Positions 1-7,224 of a stretch of 11,960 nucleotides of DNA are shown piece by piece. A program made the position numbers and the translations under genes. The DNA comes from an uncultured Shinella sp. Lineage in GTDB: Bacteria > Pseudomonadota > Alphaproteobacteria > Rhizobiales > Rhizobiaceae. The DNA is taken from positions 1 to 11,960 of the forward strand of contig CAMPIK010000022.1 in the NCBI GenBank assembly GCA_946886325.1, written 5' to 3'. Within the stretch, counting starts at the first letter, position 1; each line of letters begins with the position of its first letter. The notes below the pieces were generated by a model. That model made no database searches. It saw nothing but the letters and a program-made list of their open reading frames with translations, and was not told the origin of the DNA.

Positions 1-1
1 C

Positions 2-2635
2 GGCCGTGTCACAGGCGAAGCGGCGGACCGGATCGCCGGCACCATCGACGGCCGCGTCCAGGACATCACCCGCGTTACCGGCGATGCCGCGGACCGGATT
101 GCCGGTACGATCGACGGTCGCGTCGACGATATCAGCCGGATCACCGGGGACGCTGCCGAGCGTATCGCGACAACCATCGACGCGCGTACCGGCAAGATCG
201 AGGAACGCCTCTCCACCATGGACAAGGCGCTGACGATCGGCCTCGACAGCGTCAACCGGACAATCGACGGCAAGGCCGCTGGCCTCGCGCAGACGCTGAG
301 GCAGGCTGTTTCCGAAGCCGCGCAGGACATGGACGCCGAGGCCGTGCGTTCGGTCCAGGCGATCGCCAAGACCGGCGAGGAATTCGCAAGCCTCAGCAGT
401 TCGCTGCGCGGTGCCGTCTCGCGTGCTGCCCAGGACATGGGCGCCGAGGCGCAGCGCGCCGCCGAATCGATCGCCAAGACCGGCGAGGACTTTGCCGGCA
501 ACCTCACCGCCCGCAACGAGGCCTTCGCCCGCACGGTCGACGAGACCACGACCGCCGCCGCAGCGCGCTTCGCCGAAGTCGAAGGCCGCCTCGAAAGCCA
601 CAGCCAGTCGATCCGCGGCGGTCTGTCCGACATCGAAAAGGCGCTCGAAACGCGCGGCAGCTCGATCCGCACGACGCTCGACGAGCGCACGCGCGAGCTC
701 AATTCGATGCTCGCCGGCCGCGCGGCCGAAATGGCCCGCCTGATCGACGAGAAGGCCCGCCCCGCGATCGAGGACTATGCCGCAACCGGCCGCGAGGCCG
801 CCGAACGTATCGCCGTAGCCACGCAGGAAAGCACCGATCGTCTGCGGGCAGAAAATGCCGCACTGATCAACGCGATCGGCGCACGCACCAACGATACGCT
901 GAACGCCATCACCAGCCGCACCGAAGAGGCCGCAAAGGTCATCGGTCAGGTCGAAAACAGCCTGCAGGGCAGCGTGCTCTCGCTGATCGACCGCCTGTCG
1001 GCCAGCAACAGCGCAATCGCGGGCCTGATCAACGAGGCCGGCACGACGCTTTCGACCGTCGACGACCATCTGGCCGCGACCACCGACCGCTTCTCGACTT
1101 CGGCCGAACGCGCCGCCGACATGGTGTCGACCACGTCGCGCCTGCTCGAAGGCAAGGTGGATCGCCTGGCCGACATCTCGGCCGGCACGCTCTCGCAGAT
1201 CGGCGGCATCGTCGGCCGCTTCGAGGACCATTCGAAGATCCTCTCGCAAGCCTCCGACCTCCTGGCCGCAGCCCAGTCCAACCTCGTTTCGACGCTGGAA
1301 GAACGCCAGGACGCGCTGCGCTCGCTCTCCGTCGGCCTCGTCCAGCGCTCGGAGGATATCGAGAAGACCATGCAGTCGCTGGAAGGCATGGTCGAGGGCG
1401 TGTTCTCCCGGGCCGAGGAGCGCTCGGGCCAAATCGCATCGAACCTGCGCGGCGGCATCCAGTCGTCCTTCGCCGATGTCGGCCGCATTCTCGGCGAGAC
1501 CGAGAAGCGCACGCAGACGGCAGCCCAGTCGCTGCGCGACACGCTGGAGCAGGCCGGCGCCGAAGCCGGCAAGTCCATCGAGAACGCATTTGGAACGGCA
1601 GAGGAACGCACCCGCGAGGTCGCCAACCGCCTTCGCGGCAGCGTCGGTGCATCGCTCGCCGATGTCGAGCGCATGCTCACGGAATCCGGCAAGAAATCCG
1701 ATGCGGCCGCCGGCCAGATCCGCGACGCGCTGCGCCAGGCCGTCGAGGAATCGGTCGGCAAGTTCGCGAGCGCCACGGATGAAATCCGCCACGCCGCGTC
1801 CAACATCCGCCGCGAGCTGGACGAGACGCGCGACGAACTGAAGCGCGGCGCCTTCGACCTGCCGGAAGAGGCCAAGGAAAGTGCCGCCTCCATGCGCCGG
1901 GCCGTCTCCGAGCAGATCAAGGCGCTCCAGGACCTCTCCGACATCATCGGCAAGTCCGCCGGCACGCTGGAGATCTCGCGACCCGCCGTCGAACGCCCCC
2001 TCTCCCAGCCGATCATTCAGCCGATCCAGCAGCAGCCGGCCCGCGTCGTTGAGCAGCGGCCGCAGGAAGAGCCGGCGTCGCTCCTGCGCGGCAGTCTCGG
2101 CCTCGAGCGTGCCGCGGCAGCCGTCGTGCGCGAGCCGACACCGCCGGCCGAAACCCGGCAGCAGCCCGCCGGTGAAGGCGGCTGGATGCGCGACCTGCTG
2201 CGCGGCGCGTCGCGTGAGGAAACGCAGTTCGGTCAGCCGCAGCGCACTGAGAGCCAGCCCCAGCGCCCGGCCGACAACCGCAATCCGCGCCATGTCGTCG
2301 AATCGCTGAACTCGCTGTCGGTCGATATCGCCCGCGCCATCGACCACGACGCCTCTGTCGATCTCTGGCGCCGCTACCAGCGCGGCGAGCGCGACGTCTT
2401 CACGCGCCGCCTCTACACGCTGAAGGGCCAGCAGACCTTCGACGAGATCAAGCGCAAGTACGAGCGCGAGCCGGAGTTCCGCACCGCCGTCGACCGCTAC
2501 ATCAGCGATTTCGAGAAACTGCTCGCCGACGTTGCCCGCAACGACCGCGACAAGGTGATGACGCAGACCTACCTGACATCGGACACGGGCAAGGTCTACA
2601 CGATGCTCGCCCACGCCGCCGGCCGCTTCAACTGA
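2..2635 (+). CDS. Giant apolipoprotein-like coiled-coil protein, C-terminal part (GPR/RgsE-like polar growth protein candidate)
   Basis: The frame is open from base 2 to the TGA at 2633-2635, giving 877 residues with no start, so the gene begins left of the window; the ATG at 218 is internal. The protein is almost wholly helical, rich in Ala, Glu, Arg, Ser and Thr, with no Cys or membrane segment here. It is built of repeats: three 22-residue units at 5-202, two 36-residue units at 281-496 and two units of about 60 residues at 1412-1777. A Pro/Gln-rich linker follows (about 1975-2280), then a compact charged C-terminal domain (about 2290-2632) containing DLWRRYQRGE and QTFDEIKRKYE. Apolipoprotein-like 22-mers in a giant rhizobial protein recall the growth-pole ring protein GPR of Agrobacterium and RgsE of Sinorhizobium, which organise unipolar growth. 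That identity is inferred from architecture and not proven; automated annotation might say kinesin-like or hypothetical. Family assignment is moderate; the coding call is firm. Confidence 0.88.
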   Translation, partial: GRVTGEAADRIAGTIDGRVQDITRVTGDAADRIAGTIDGRVDDISRITGDAAERIATTIDARTGKIEERLSTMDKALTIGLDSVNRTIDGKAAGLAQTLRQAVSEAAQDMDAEAVRSVQAIAKTGEEFASLSSSLRGAVSRAAQDMGAEAQRAAESIAKTGEDFAGNLTARNEAFARTVDETTTAAAARFAEVEGRLESHSQSIRGGLSDIEKALETRGSSIRTTLDERTRELNSMLAGRAAEMARLIDEKARPAIEDYAATGREAAERIAVATQESTDRLRAENAALINAIGARTNDTLNAITSRTEEAAKVIGQVENSLQGSVLSLIDRLSASNSAIAGLINEAGTTLSTVDDHLAATTDRFSTSAERAADMVSTTSRLLEGKVDRLADISAGTLSQIGGIVGRFEDHSKILSQASDLLAAAQSNLVSTLEERQDALRSLSVGLVQRSEDIEKTMQSLEGMVEGVFSRAEERSGQIASNLRGGIQSSFADVGRILGETEKRTQTAAQSLRDTLEQAGAEAGKSIENAFGTAEERTREVANRLRGSVGASLADVERMLTESGKKSDAAAGQIRDALRQAVEESVGKFASATDEIRHAASNIRRELDETRDELKRGAFDLPEEAKESAASMRRAVSEQIKALQDLSDIIGKSAGTLEISRPAVERPLSQPIIQPIQQQPARVVEQRPQEEPASLLRGSLGLERAAAAVVREPTPPAETRQQPAGEGGWMRDLLRGASREETQFGQPQRTESQPQRPADNRNPRHVVESLNSLSVDIARAIDHDASVDLWRRYQRGERDVFTRRLYTLKGQQTFDEIKRKYEREPEFRTAVDRYISDFEKLLADVARNDRDKVMTQTYLTSDTGKVYTMLAHAAGRFN
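5..202 (+). repeat. Three tandem 66-bp (22-codon) repeats inside the coiled-coil gene
   Basis: Units lie at 5-70, 71-136 and 137-202. Each encodes a 22-residue helix of the form R-[VI]-T-G-[DE]-A-A-[DE]-R-I-A-x-T-I-D-x-R. Units 1 and 2 are nearly identical in protein, unit 3 drifts. The period of 22 equals two 11-residue turns, the classic apolipoprotein periodicity. The array probably continues left of the window. Confidence 0.85.
281..496 (+). repeat. Two tandem 36-codon repeats inside the coiled-coil gene
   Basis: 281-388 and 389-496 encode aligned 36-residue units sharing LR-x-AVS-x-AAQDM-x-AEA and ending in IAKTGE[ED]FA. They follow the 22-mer array and show that the protein grew by duplication of segments of different lengths. 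Confidence 0.8.
1412..1777 (+). repeat. Two tandem units of about 60 codons inside the coiled-coil gene
   Basis: 1412-1597 (62 codons) and 1598-1777 (60 codons) both begin AEER and share LRG, then ADV-x-R-[IM]-L, then a K-rich turn, then [LI]RD-[TA]-L-x-QA. Identity is lower than in the shorter repeats, so this duplication looks older. Confidence 0.7.
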
Positions 2636-2663
2636 GCGGACGATCTCTGCGATGGAACGACAC

Positions 2664-2685
2664 GATGGCCGCGAAAGCGGCCATC
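2664..2685 (+). terminator. GAAA-tetraloop hairpin, probable terminator of the coiled-coil gene
   Basis: GATGGCCGC (2664-2672) and GCGGCCATC (2677-2685) form a perfect 9-bp stem closed by a GAAA (GNRA-type) tetraloop, 28 bases after the stop codon. The following bases (TGCGTCTTTG) are only mildly T-rich, so it may be a weak intrinsic terminator or a 3'-end stabilising hairpin. Confidence 0.65.
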
Positions 2686-2720
2686 TGCGTCTTTGCCGAG
2701 AGCCATCGCCCCTTGCTCAA

Positions 2721-2807
2721 CGTCATCCTCGGCCCGTGTACCGAGGATCTGCAACGCCCCACGAAATCGGACGGTTGCAGATGCTTGGGACAAGCCCAAG
2801 CATGACG
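2721..2807. repeat. 87-bp nested palindromic intergenic repeat (RIME-like)
   Basis: The element has two homologous arms in inverted orientation, 2721-2755 and 2774-2807, around an 18-bp spacer. Each arm is itself a hairpin: ATCCTCGG/CCGAGGAT (2725-2732 with 2741-2748) and ATGCTTGGG/CCCAAGCAT (2781-2789 with 2795-2803). The arms also pair with each other through CGTCAT/ATGACG at the outer ends and CTGCAAC/GTTGCAG (2749-2755 with 2774-2780) inside. Intergenic palindromes of this look, beginning CGTCATCCTCGG, are common in Rhizobiales, and RIME elements have two large palindromes. The RIME name is recognition from memory, not a search result. A T5 run at 2817-2821 follows the right hairpin, so it may also help end transcription. 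Confidence 0.65.
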
Positions 2808-2932
2808 GAAGAGTGGTTTTTGGGAACGCGGTTAGCAACCGTCAGATGGCCGCGTGCGGGCGCCTAACATCACGTCAGGGAACGAGCCTGCGCGATCCGC
2901 CGGCGGCGTAGTCACATCTATCGTCGAAAAAA

Positions 2933-3550
2933 TCAGATCGCCTTGAGCGTCCAGGCGACGATGTCGGCCGTGACGCCGGCGAAGGCCGCGTCGAGCGCCA
3001 TCACGAAGGCCGGGTTTCCGGCTCCGCCGACGGGTGCGCTGCCGCGAAACACTTTTTGCGCGCGGACGGTGCCGTTGCGGTCGTTGACGATCTTCACCGA
3101 GAGTTCGACCACCGCCGTGTCCGGCCCGTCCGTGCGAACCTCGAAGGCGCGGATATCGGTCACCACCTGGAAGTCGATCGCGAGCCCCTCGCCCGGCTTG
3201 CCGACGCCGCCGACGACGCCGGTGTTCTCGAAGGCCTGGACGAGTTTCGCCTGCACGATCTTCGGCAGGCGGTCGTTCCATTGCGAGCGGGAAAGATACT
3301 GGATTTCGGCGAGAGACGGCCGGATGACGATCTGGTCGCTGTCGAGCGCCTTCAGTGCAGAGGGTTCAGGCACCAGGATCTGCTGCCCGCGCGCCGTCGG
3401 TCCCGTGACCTCGGGAACGCTGGAGAGGCCGAACGTGTCGTTCTTGGCGGCACCGCCGCCGCAGGAGGCAAGCAGGAGCGAAAGTCCGGAGACGATGACG
3501 GCGTTGCCCGCCATCCTGCTCCATCTCGACGCAAAACCCCTGATCGCCAT
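2933..3550 (-). CDS. ABC-type transport auxiliary lipoprotein (PqiC/LinN-like) of the Mla/MCE cluster
   Basis: 205 residues. The N-terminus is a lipoprotein signal: a basic start, a hydrophobic stretch (residues about 17-28) and the lipobox LASC with the modified Cys at residue 30. The position after Cys is Gly, so outer-membrane or periplasm-facing anchoring is expected. The body has mixed alpha/beta character without enzymatic motifs, like ABC_trans_aux proteins, which serve as the outer-membrane partner of MCE transporters (PqiC, LinN). It is last in the cluster, 137 bp after mlaD. ATG 3550 is chosen because a stop lies upstream in frame and it supplies the basic n-region; Met13 (3514) would still leave a short signal. 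The sequence between the two genes has no ORF of its own. Family call rests on lipobox, size and position. Confidence 0.85.
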   Translation of the reverse strand: MAIRGFASRWSRMAGNAVIVSGLSLLLASCGGGAAKNDTFGLSSVPEVTGPTARGQQILVPEPSALKALDSDQIVIRPSLAEIQYLSRSQWNDRLPKIVQAKLVQAFENTGVVGGVGKPGEGLAIDFQVVTDIRAFEVRTDGPDTAVVELSVKIVNDRNGTVRAQKVFRGSAPVGGAGNPAFVMALDAAFAGVTADIVAWTLKAI

Positions 3551-3687
3551 GCTTGTCCAACCCTTGTGTCGTTCACTCTGTAGCAGGGGCGTCCACCGGT
3601 GTCACCGCCGCGCCGGCGGACAAAATGACGTCGGCCACCAATGCCGCGTGCGGATGTGGAATTAGCGCCACAGTTGCAGCAATCCGG

Positions 3688-5058
3688 TCAGCGCCGCGTC
3701 CGCCCGTCGTACTGCTTCACCGTCTCGCCGCCGAAAAGCAGCCTCTGCGGATTCCGGTCGAATTCCGAGATGGTCTCTTCGAGGCTCTGGACGGTGCGCC
3801 GGGTATCGCTCACCAGCGACTGCACGTCGCGCAGGCCCGTGCCGGAGAAGCGCTGCAGGTTGTCGGCGATCGGGCCGATGCGGGCATTCAGCGAATCGGC
3901 CACCTGGCGGAAGGATTGCAGCGTCGCCTTGGCCTCGGCGAAGAGCGATTCGGAATCGCCCTCGCCCAGGAAGCTGTCGAGCTTGGCAAGCACGCCATCG
4001 ACGCGGGTCGAGGCGGCATTCAGCTTGTTCGCCATCTGCTGCACATCGGTGATGATCTGGTCGATATCGCCTTCGCGCTCTCCGATCCGGTTGGCGACCC
4101 CGGTCACCGACGAGATCGCCTTGCGCGCATCGGCGCTCGCGACCGAGATATTGTCGATCGTGGTGCCGACCTTCTCGGAATCGACCGCCGCGACCAGCTT
4201 GTCGACCTTGGCAAGCGTCGCCGTCGCATCGCGACCGAAGGTCGAGAATGCATCGGCCGTGCGCTGGATGCTGGCGATTGTCGTCTTGATGTCGCCGGAT
4301 GCCGCGGCAAGGTCGGCGGTGACCTTGTCGACATTGTCGACGACGCCGGCAATCTTCTTCGTATCGACCGCGCGCACCAGCGTCTCGACCGATTCGAGCG
4401 TCGAATCGAGCCGGACCGAGACGCTCTTGAAGGTCTCGGCAAGGCCGCCGATGCTTTGCAGGAACTCGTCGATATTGTCGGCATTGCGGGTCAGCGCGCC
4501 GGAAAACTGCTCGGCGTTGCGGATCGTGTTGGTGAGCGGCCCGCGGGCATCGGCGACGAAGCCCTGGATATCGCCGATCGCGACATCGGCCTTGCGCAGG
4601 ATCTTGTCGGCCGTCGACAGGATATTCGCCACACCGGATTGCCGGGCCGTCAGGATGGCCGTGCCGCCCGAGTCGAGCGCCGTCCTCAGGATATTCTCGT
4701 CTTCCGCCTTGCCGCCGCTGAGCTCGATATAGGCCGCGCCCGTCAGGCCCTGCACTTCCAGCACAGCCGTCGTCGATTTCTTGACCGGCGCGGATGTCGA
4801 GACTTCCGTCAGCGCGATCGAAAACTGCGGATCGTCCTCGTCGATCGCGAGGCTGCGCACAGACCCGACAGCGATGCCGTTGAAACGCACCGGCGAGCCG
4901 ATGCTGAGCCCGTTTGCGGAGCCCGGAATGCGGATCGCGAGCGAGGCCATTTCGCCGCCGCGGCCATATTGCGACATCCAGTAGACGAATCCGAAGGCGG
5001 CGGCCATGACCAGGATCGTGAAGAAGCCGACGAGGGCATAGTTCGCTCTAGTTTCCAT
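3688..5058 (-). CDS. mlaD: MlaD-like MCE-domain substrate-binding protein of a lipid ABC transporter
   Basis: 456 residues. One N-terminal transmembrane anchor (residues about 8-28) is followed by a single MCE domain (about 38-115) with the typical VRFNGIAVGSV stretch and the GLTGAAYIEL strand. The remaining 300 or so residues are predicted helical with regularly spaced hydrophobics, much longer than E. coli MlaD (about 180 residues) and more like the helical tails of Mce and PqiB-type proteins that build a periplasmic tunnel. MCE proteins form hexamers on the permease and carry lipid between the membranes. The gene lies 68 bp after mlaF; GAGG at 5071-5074, 12 bases before the ATG, is a distant but usable ribosome binding site. 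Transport direction and substrate cannot be read from sequence. Confidence 0.93.
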   Translation of the reverse strand: METRANYALVGFFTILVMAAAFGFVYWMSQYGRGGEMASLAIRIPGSANGLSIGSPVRFNGIAVGSVRSLAIDEDDPQFSIALTEVSTSAPVKKSTTAVLEVQGLTGAAYIELSGGKAEDENILRTALDSGGTAILTARQSGVANILSTADKILRKADVAIGDIQGFVADARGPLTNTIRNAEQFSGALTRNADNIDEFLQSIGGLAETFKSVSVRLDSTLESVETLVRAVDTKKIAGVVDNVDKVTADLAAASGDIKTTIASIQRTADAFSTFGRDATATLAKVDKLVAAVDSEKVGTTIDNISVASADARKAISSVTGVANRIGEREGDIDQIITDVQQMANKLNAASTRVDGVLAKLDSFLGEGDSESLFAEAKATLQSFRQVADSLNARIGPIADNLQRFSGTGLRDVQSLVSDTRRTVQSLEETISEFDRNPQRLLFGGETVKQYDGRTRR

Positions 5059-5101
5059 TGAAGCACGTCACCTCAGTCGTCCAAACCATTTTCAACTACG
5101 C

Positions 5102-5115
5102 CCCGCCGCGGCGGG
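5102..5115. repeat. 14-bp perfect GC palindrome between mlaF and mlaD
   Basis: CCCGCCGCGGCGGG reads the same on both strands. It sits in the 68-bp gap just after the mlaF stop. It could fold only as a small hairpin with a tight loop; whether it affects processing or expression of mlaD is unknown. Confidence 0.5.
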
Positions 5116-5126
5116 CGGATCATTCG

Positions 5127-5915
5127 TCACGCCTGCCGGACGATCGTCCGCGCACGTTTGCCCTGGAAATAGGATTGCACCCAGGCATCGTCGAACGCGA
5201 GCATGTCGTCGATCGTTCCCTCGACGAGAACGCGCTTCTGCCCCAGCACCGCGATCCGGTCGCAGACCGAAAACAGGCTGTCGAGATCGTGAGTCACCAT
5301 ATACACGGTCAATCCCAGGGTGTCGCGCAGTTTGGCGATCAACTCGTCGAACTCGGCGGCACCGATCGGGTCGAGCCCCGAGGTCGGTTCGTCGAGGAAG
5401 ACGAGGTCGGGATCGAGCGCCAGCGCGCGCGCCAGCGCCGCGCGCTTGATCATGCCGCCGGAGAGTTCGGACGGGAATTTGTCGGCCGCCGAGGGCGCCA
5501 GGCCGACGAGCTCGATTTTCACCTTCGCCAGTTCGTCCATCATCGCCTGCGGCAGGTCCAGATATTCGCGCATCGGAACCTGGATGTTCTCCTTCACCGT
5601 CAGGGAGGAAAACAGCGCGCCGTGCTGGAAGAGCACGCCGAGCCGCATGTCGAGTTCCAGCCGCTCGGCTTCGCTCGCCTTCTCGAAATCCGCCCCGAGG
5701 ATATGGATCGTGCCGGAACGGCGCGGAAGCAACCTCAGCACGGTGCGCATCAACACCGATTTTCCGGCGCCCGACGCGCCGACGAAGCCGAGAATCTCGC
5801 CGCGGTGGATGTCGAGGTTGAGATGGTCCAGCACGACATTGTCGCCGAAAGCGACGACGAGATCCTTCACCGACAGAACCAGATCCCGATCTTTTTCGTG
5901 CGCCTGCGCGTCCAT
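5127..5915 (-). CDS. mlaF: MlaF-like ABC transporter ATP-binding protein (lipid transport)
   Basis: 262 residues, normal for MlaF (about 270). All ATPase motifs are present: Walker A GASGAGKS (46-53), Q-loop Gln97, signature LSGGM (151-155), Walker B LVFLDE (171-176), D-loop SGLD (179-182) and switch His209. The signature LSGGM followed by a Lys-Arg-Ala-Ala run, and the FQHGALFSSLTVKEN segment after the Q-loop, are typical of the MlaF/Mkl family, which energises MCE-linked permeases. It would act on the cytoplasmic face with the MlaE permease encoded just upstream; the gap is 12 bp and contains GGACGG as ribosome binding site, so the two are surely cotranscribed. No separate MlaB gene is seen; a STAS domain is fused to the permease instead. 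Confidence 0.95.
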   Translation of the reverse strand: MDAQAHEKDRDLVLSVKDLVVAFGDNVVLDHLNLDIHRGEILGFVGASGAGKSVLMRTVLRLLPRRSGTIHILGADFEKASEAERLELDMRLGVLFQHGALFSSLTVKENIQVPMREYLDLPQAMMDELAKVKIELVGLAPSAADKFPSELSGGMIKRAALARALALDPDLVFLDEPTSGLDPIGAAEFDELIAKLRDTLGLTVYMVTHDLDSLFSVCDRIAVLGQKRVLVEGTIDDMLAFDDAWVQSYFQGKRARTIVRQA

Positions 5916-5927
5916 CCGAACCGTCCG

Positions 5928-7139
5928 TCAGAAATCGATCGCGGCGTAGAACATGGCAAAAAGCCCGTCCACGAGGATCACCACGAAAATGGATTTGACC
6001 ACCGATGCCGTGACATGGCGGCCGAGCGATTCGGCGCTTCCGCCGACCTTCAATCCCTCGACGGAGGCGACGATGCCGATGATCAGCGCCATGAACGGCG
6101 CCTTGATCATGCCGGAGACCACCGTCGAGATGTCGATCGCCTCCTTGAGGCGCGCGAGGAAGGTGTCGAATGTAATGCCGGAATAGGCCCATGCGACCAC
6201 CGCGGCCCCGAAGAGGGCTGCGAAATTGGCGATGATCGTGAGCAAAGGCAGCGCAATCGTCAGCGCCACCAGCCGCGGGAAGACGAGAACGCCGATCGGG
6301 CTCAGACCCATCACCTTGAGCGCGTCGATCTCCTCGCGCATCTTCATCGAGCCGATCTCGGCCGTGATCGCGCTGCCCGACCGGCCGGCGATCATGATCG
6401 CGGTCAGCAGCACGCCGATCTCGCGGAGCTGGAGAATGCCGACGAGATCGACGACGAAGACCTCGGCGCCGAAATAGCGAAGCTGGAAGGCGCCCTGCTG
6501 CGCGATGATCGCGCCGATCAGGAAGGACATCAGCACGATGATCGGCGTCGCCCGCACGCCCATGCGGTCGAGCTGGTTGACGATCGAGGCCGGCGACAGG
6601 CCGCTGTGACGGCCGAGCTTCAGCTGCGCGCCGCGCACCGCCGATCCGAGGATGTACATCGCAGCGACGACGTCGTCCCACAGGTCGGCCATCGCCATGC
6701 CGGTCGGCGCGAAGAGGCGCACGAACAGCGTTTCGCGGTGCTTCTCCTCCTCCGCGTCCAACAGGCGCTCCGGCAAGGCGCCGATCAGTTCGGTGTAGCG
6801 CCCCGTCCGGTCGATCAGGCGCACGGACGTGCCTGCGTCCTGCCGTTCGGAGATCAGCTTGCGCAGCACCCAGGCGCCCGCCGTATCCATCACGGTGACG
6901 TCGCTGAGGTCGATTTCGAGCGCGCCTGATGGCTGCGACTTCGTGGCAAGGTCGGCGAGCTTGCGTCCGGTCTCGACGGCGGTCTGGTGGCGCCATTCTC
7001 CCGTCAGCCGCCAGGCCTCGCCGGCGCTGCCCGTCAGGTTCGTCACCTCGATTTCGGCGGGGGCGTCTATGGGCGGGCTCAAATCTCTGGTTTCTTTGAA
7101 GGGACGTTCGACAATCGGGGCCGACTCATACCGGTTCAA
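5928..7139 (-). CDS. mlaE: STAS-MlaE fusion permease of a lipid ABC transporter
   Basis: About 403 residues if the TTG at 7137-7139 is the start. Residues about 40-125 form a STAS domain with the DLSDVTVMDTAGAWVL signature, the job done by separate MlaB in E. coli. Residues about 160-403 are the MlaE permease, with the family hallmark around residues 239-272 (REIGVLLTAIMIAGRSGSA, then EIG and MREEIDALKVMG) and about five to six hydrophobic segments. The STAS part probably binds MlaF and sets complex assembly or activity. No ATG or GTG exists in frame between the upstream gene's stop (7225) and the STAS domain's start. Options are TTG 7139, TTG 7082 or GTG 7046; none has a good Shine-Dalgarno sequence, so the N-terminus is uncertain by about 30 residues. 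The ATG at 7748 is inside the preceding gene and rejected. Confidence 0.9.
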   Translation of the reverse strand: MNRYESAPIVERPFKETRDLSPPIDAPAEIEVTNLTGSAGEAWRLTGEWRHQTAVETGRKLADLATKSQPSGALEIDLSDVTVMDTAGAWVLRKLISERQDAGTSVRLIDRTGRYTELIGALPERLLDAEEEKHRETLFVRLFAPTGMAMADLWDDVVAAMYILGSAVRGAQLKLGRHSGLSPASIVNQLDRMGVRATPIIVLMSFLIGAIIAQQGAFQLRYFGAEVFVVDLVGILQLREIGVLLTAIMIAGRSGSAITAEIGSMKMREEIDALKVMGLSPIGVLVFPRLVALTIALPLLTIIANFAALFGAAVVAWAYSGITFDTFLARLKEAIDISTVVSGMIKAPFMALIIGIVASVEGLKVGGSAESLGRHVTASVVKSIFVVILVDGLFAMFYAAIDF

Positions 7140-7224
7140 TGTCGATCTGTCATCCGAACGAGGGCAATTCGAGGCGACCTTGTCCCGAAAAGTCCGCCGA
7201 GCGATGCAGGACGGTCTCTGCCCG

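Larger units (their letters stand above)
2636..2932. other. Convergent intergenic region (297 bp)
   Basis: This gap separates the 3' ends of the coiled-coil gene and the lipoprotein gene. It holds the tetraloop hairpin and the nested palindromic repeat. The remaining stretch 2822-2932 has a 10-bp GC palindrome CCGCCGGCGG at 2898-2907 but no convincing U-tract terminator for the leftward operon, and no credible small ORF. Confidence 0.6.

Noticed and set aside
5..202. CRISPR-like tandem repeat
   Set aside because: The 66-bp units are contiguous without spacers, in frame with a long coding sequence, and encode a helical repeat.
2652..2911. Small ORFs of 71 to 80 codons in the convergent intergenic region
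   Set aside because: They run through the hairpin and palindromic repeat, have no ribosome binding site and no recognisable protein character.
7147..7153. Exact CTGTCAT Pho half-site upstream of mlaE
   Set aside because: No second half-site is present at 11 bp on either side, and it is on the strand opposite to mlaE. A single 7-mer is expected by chance.
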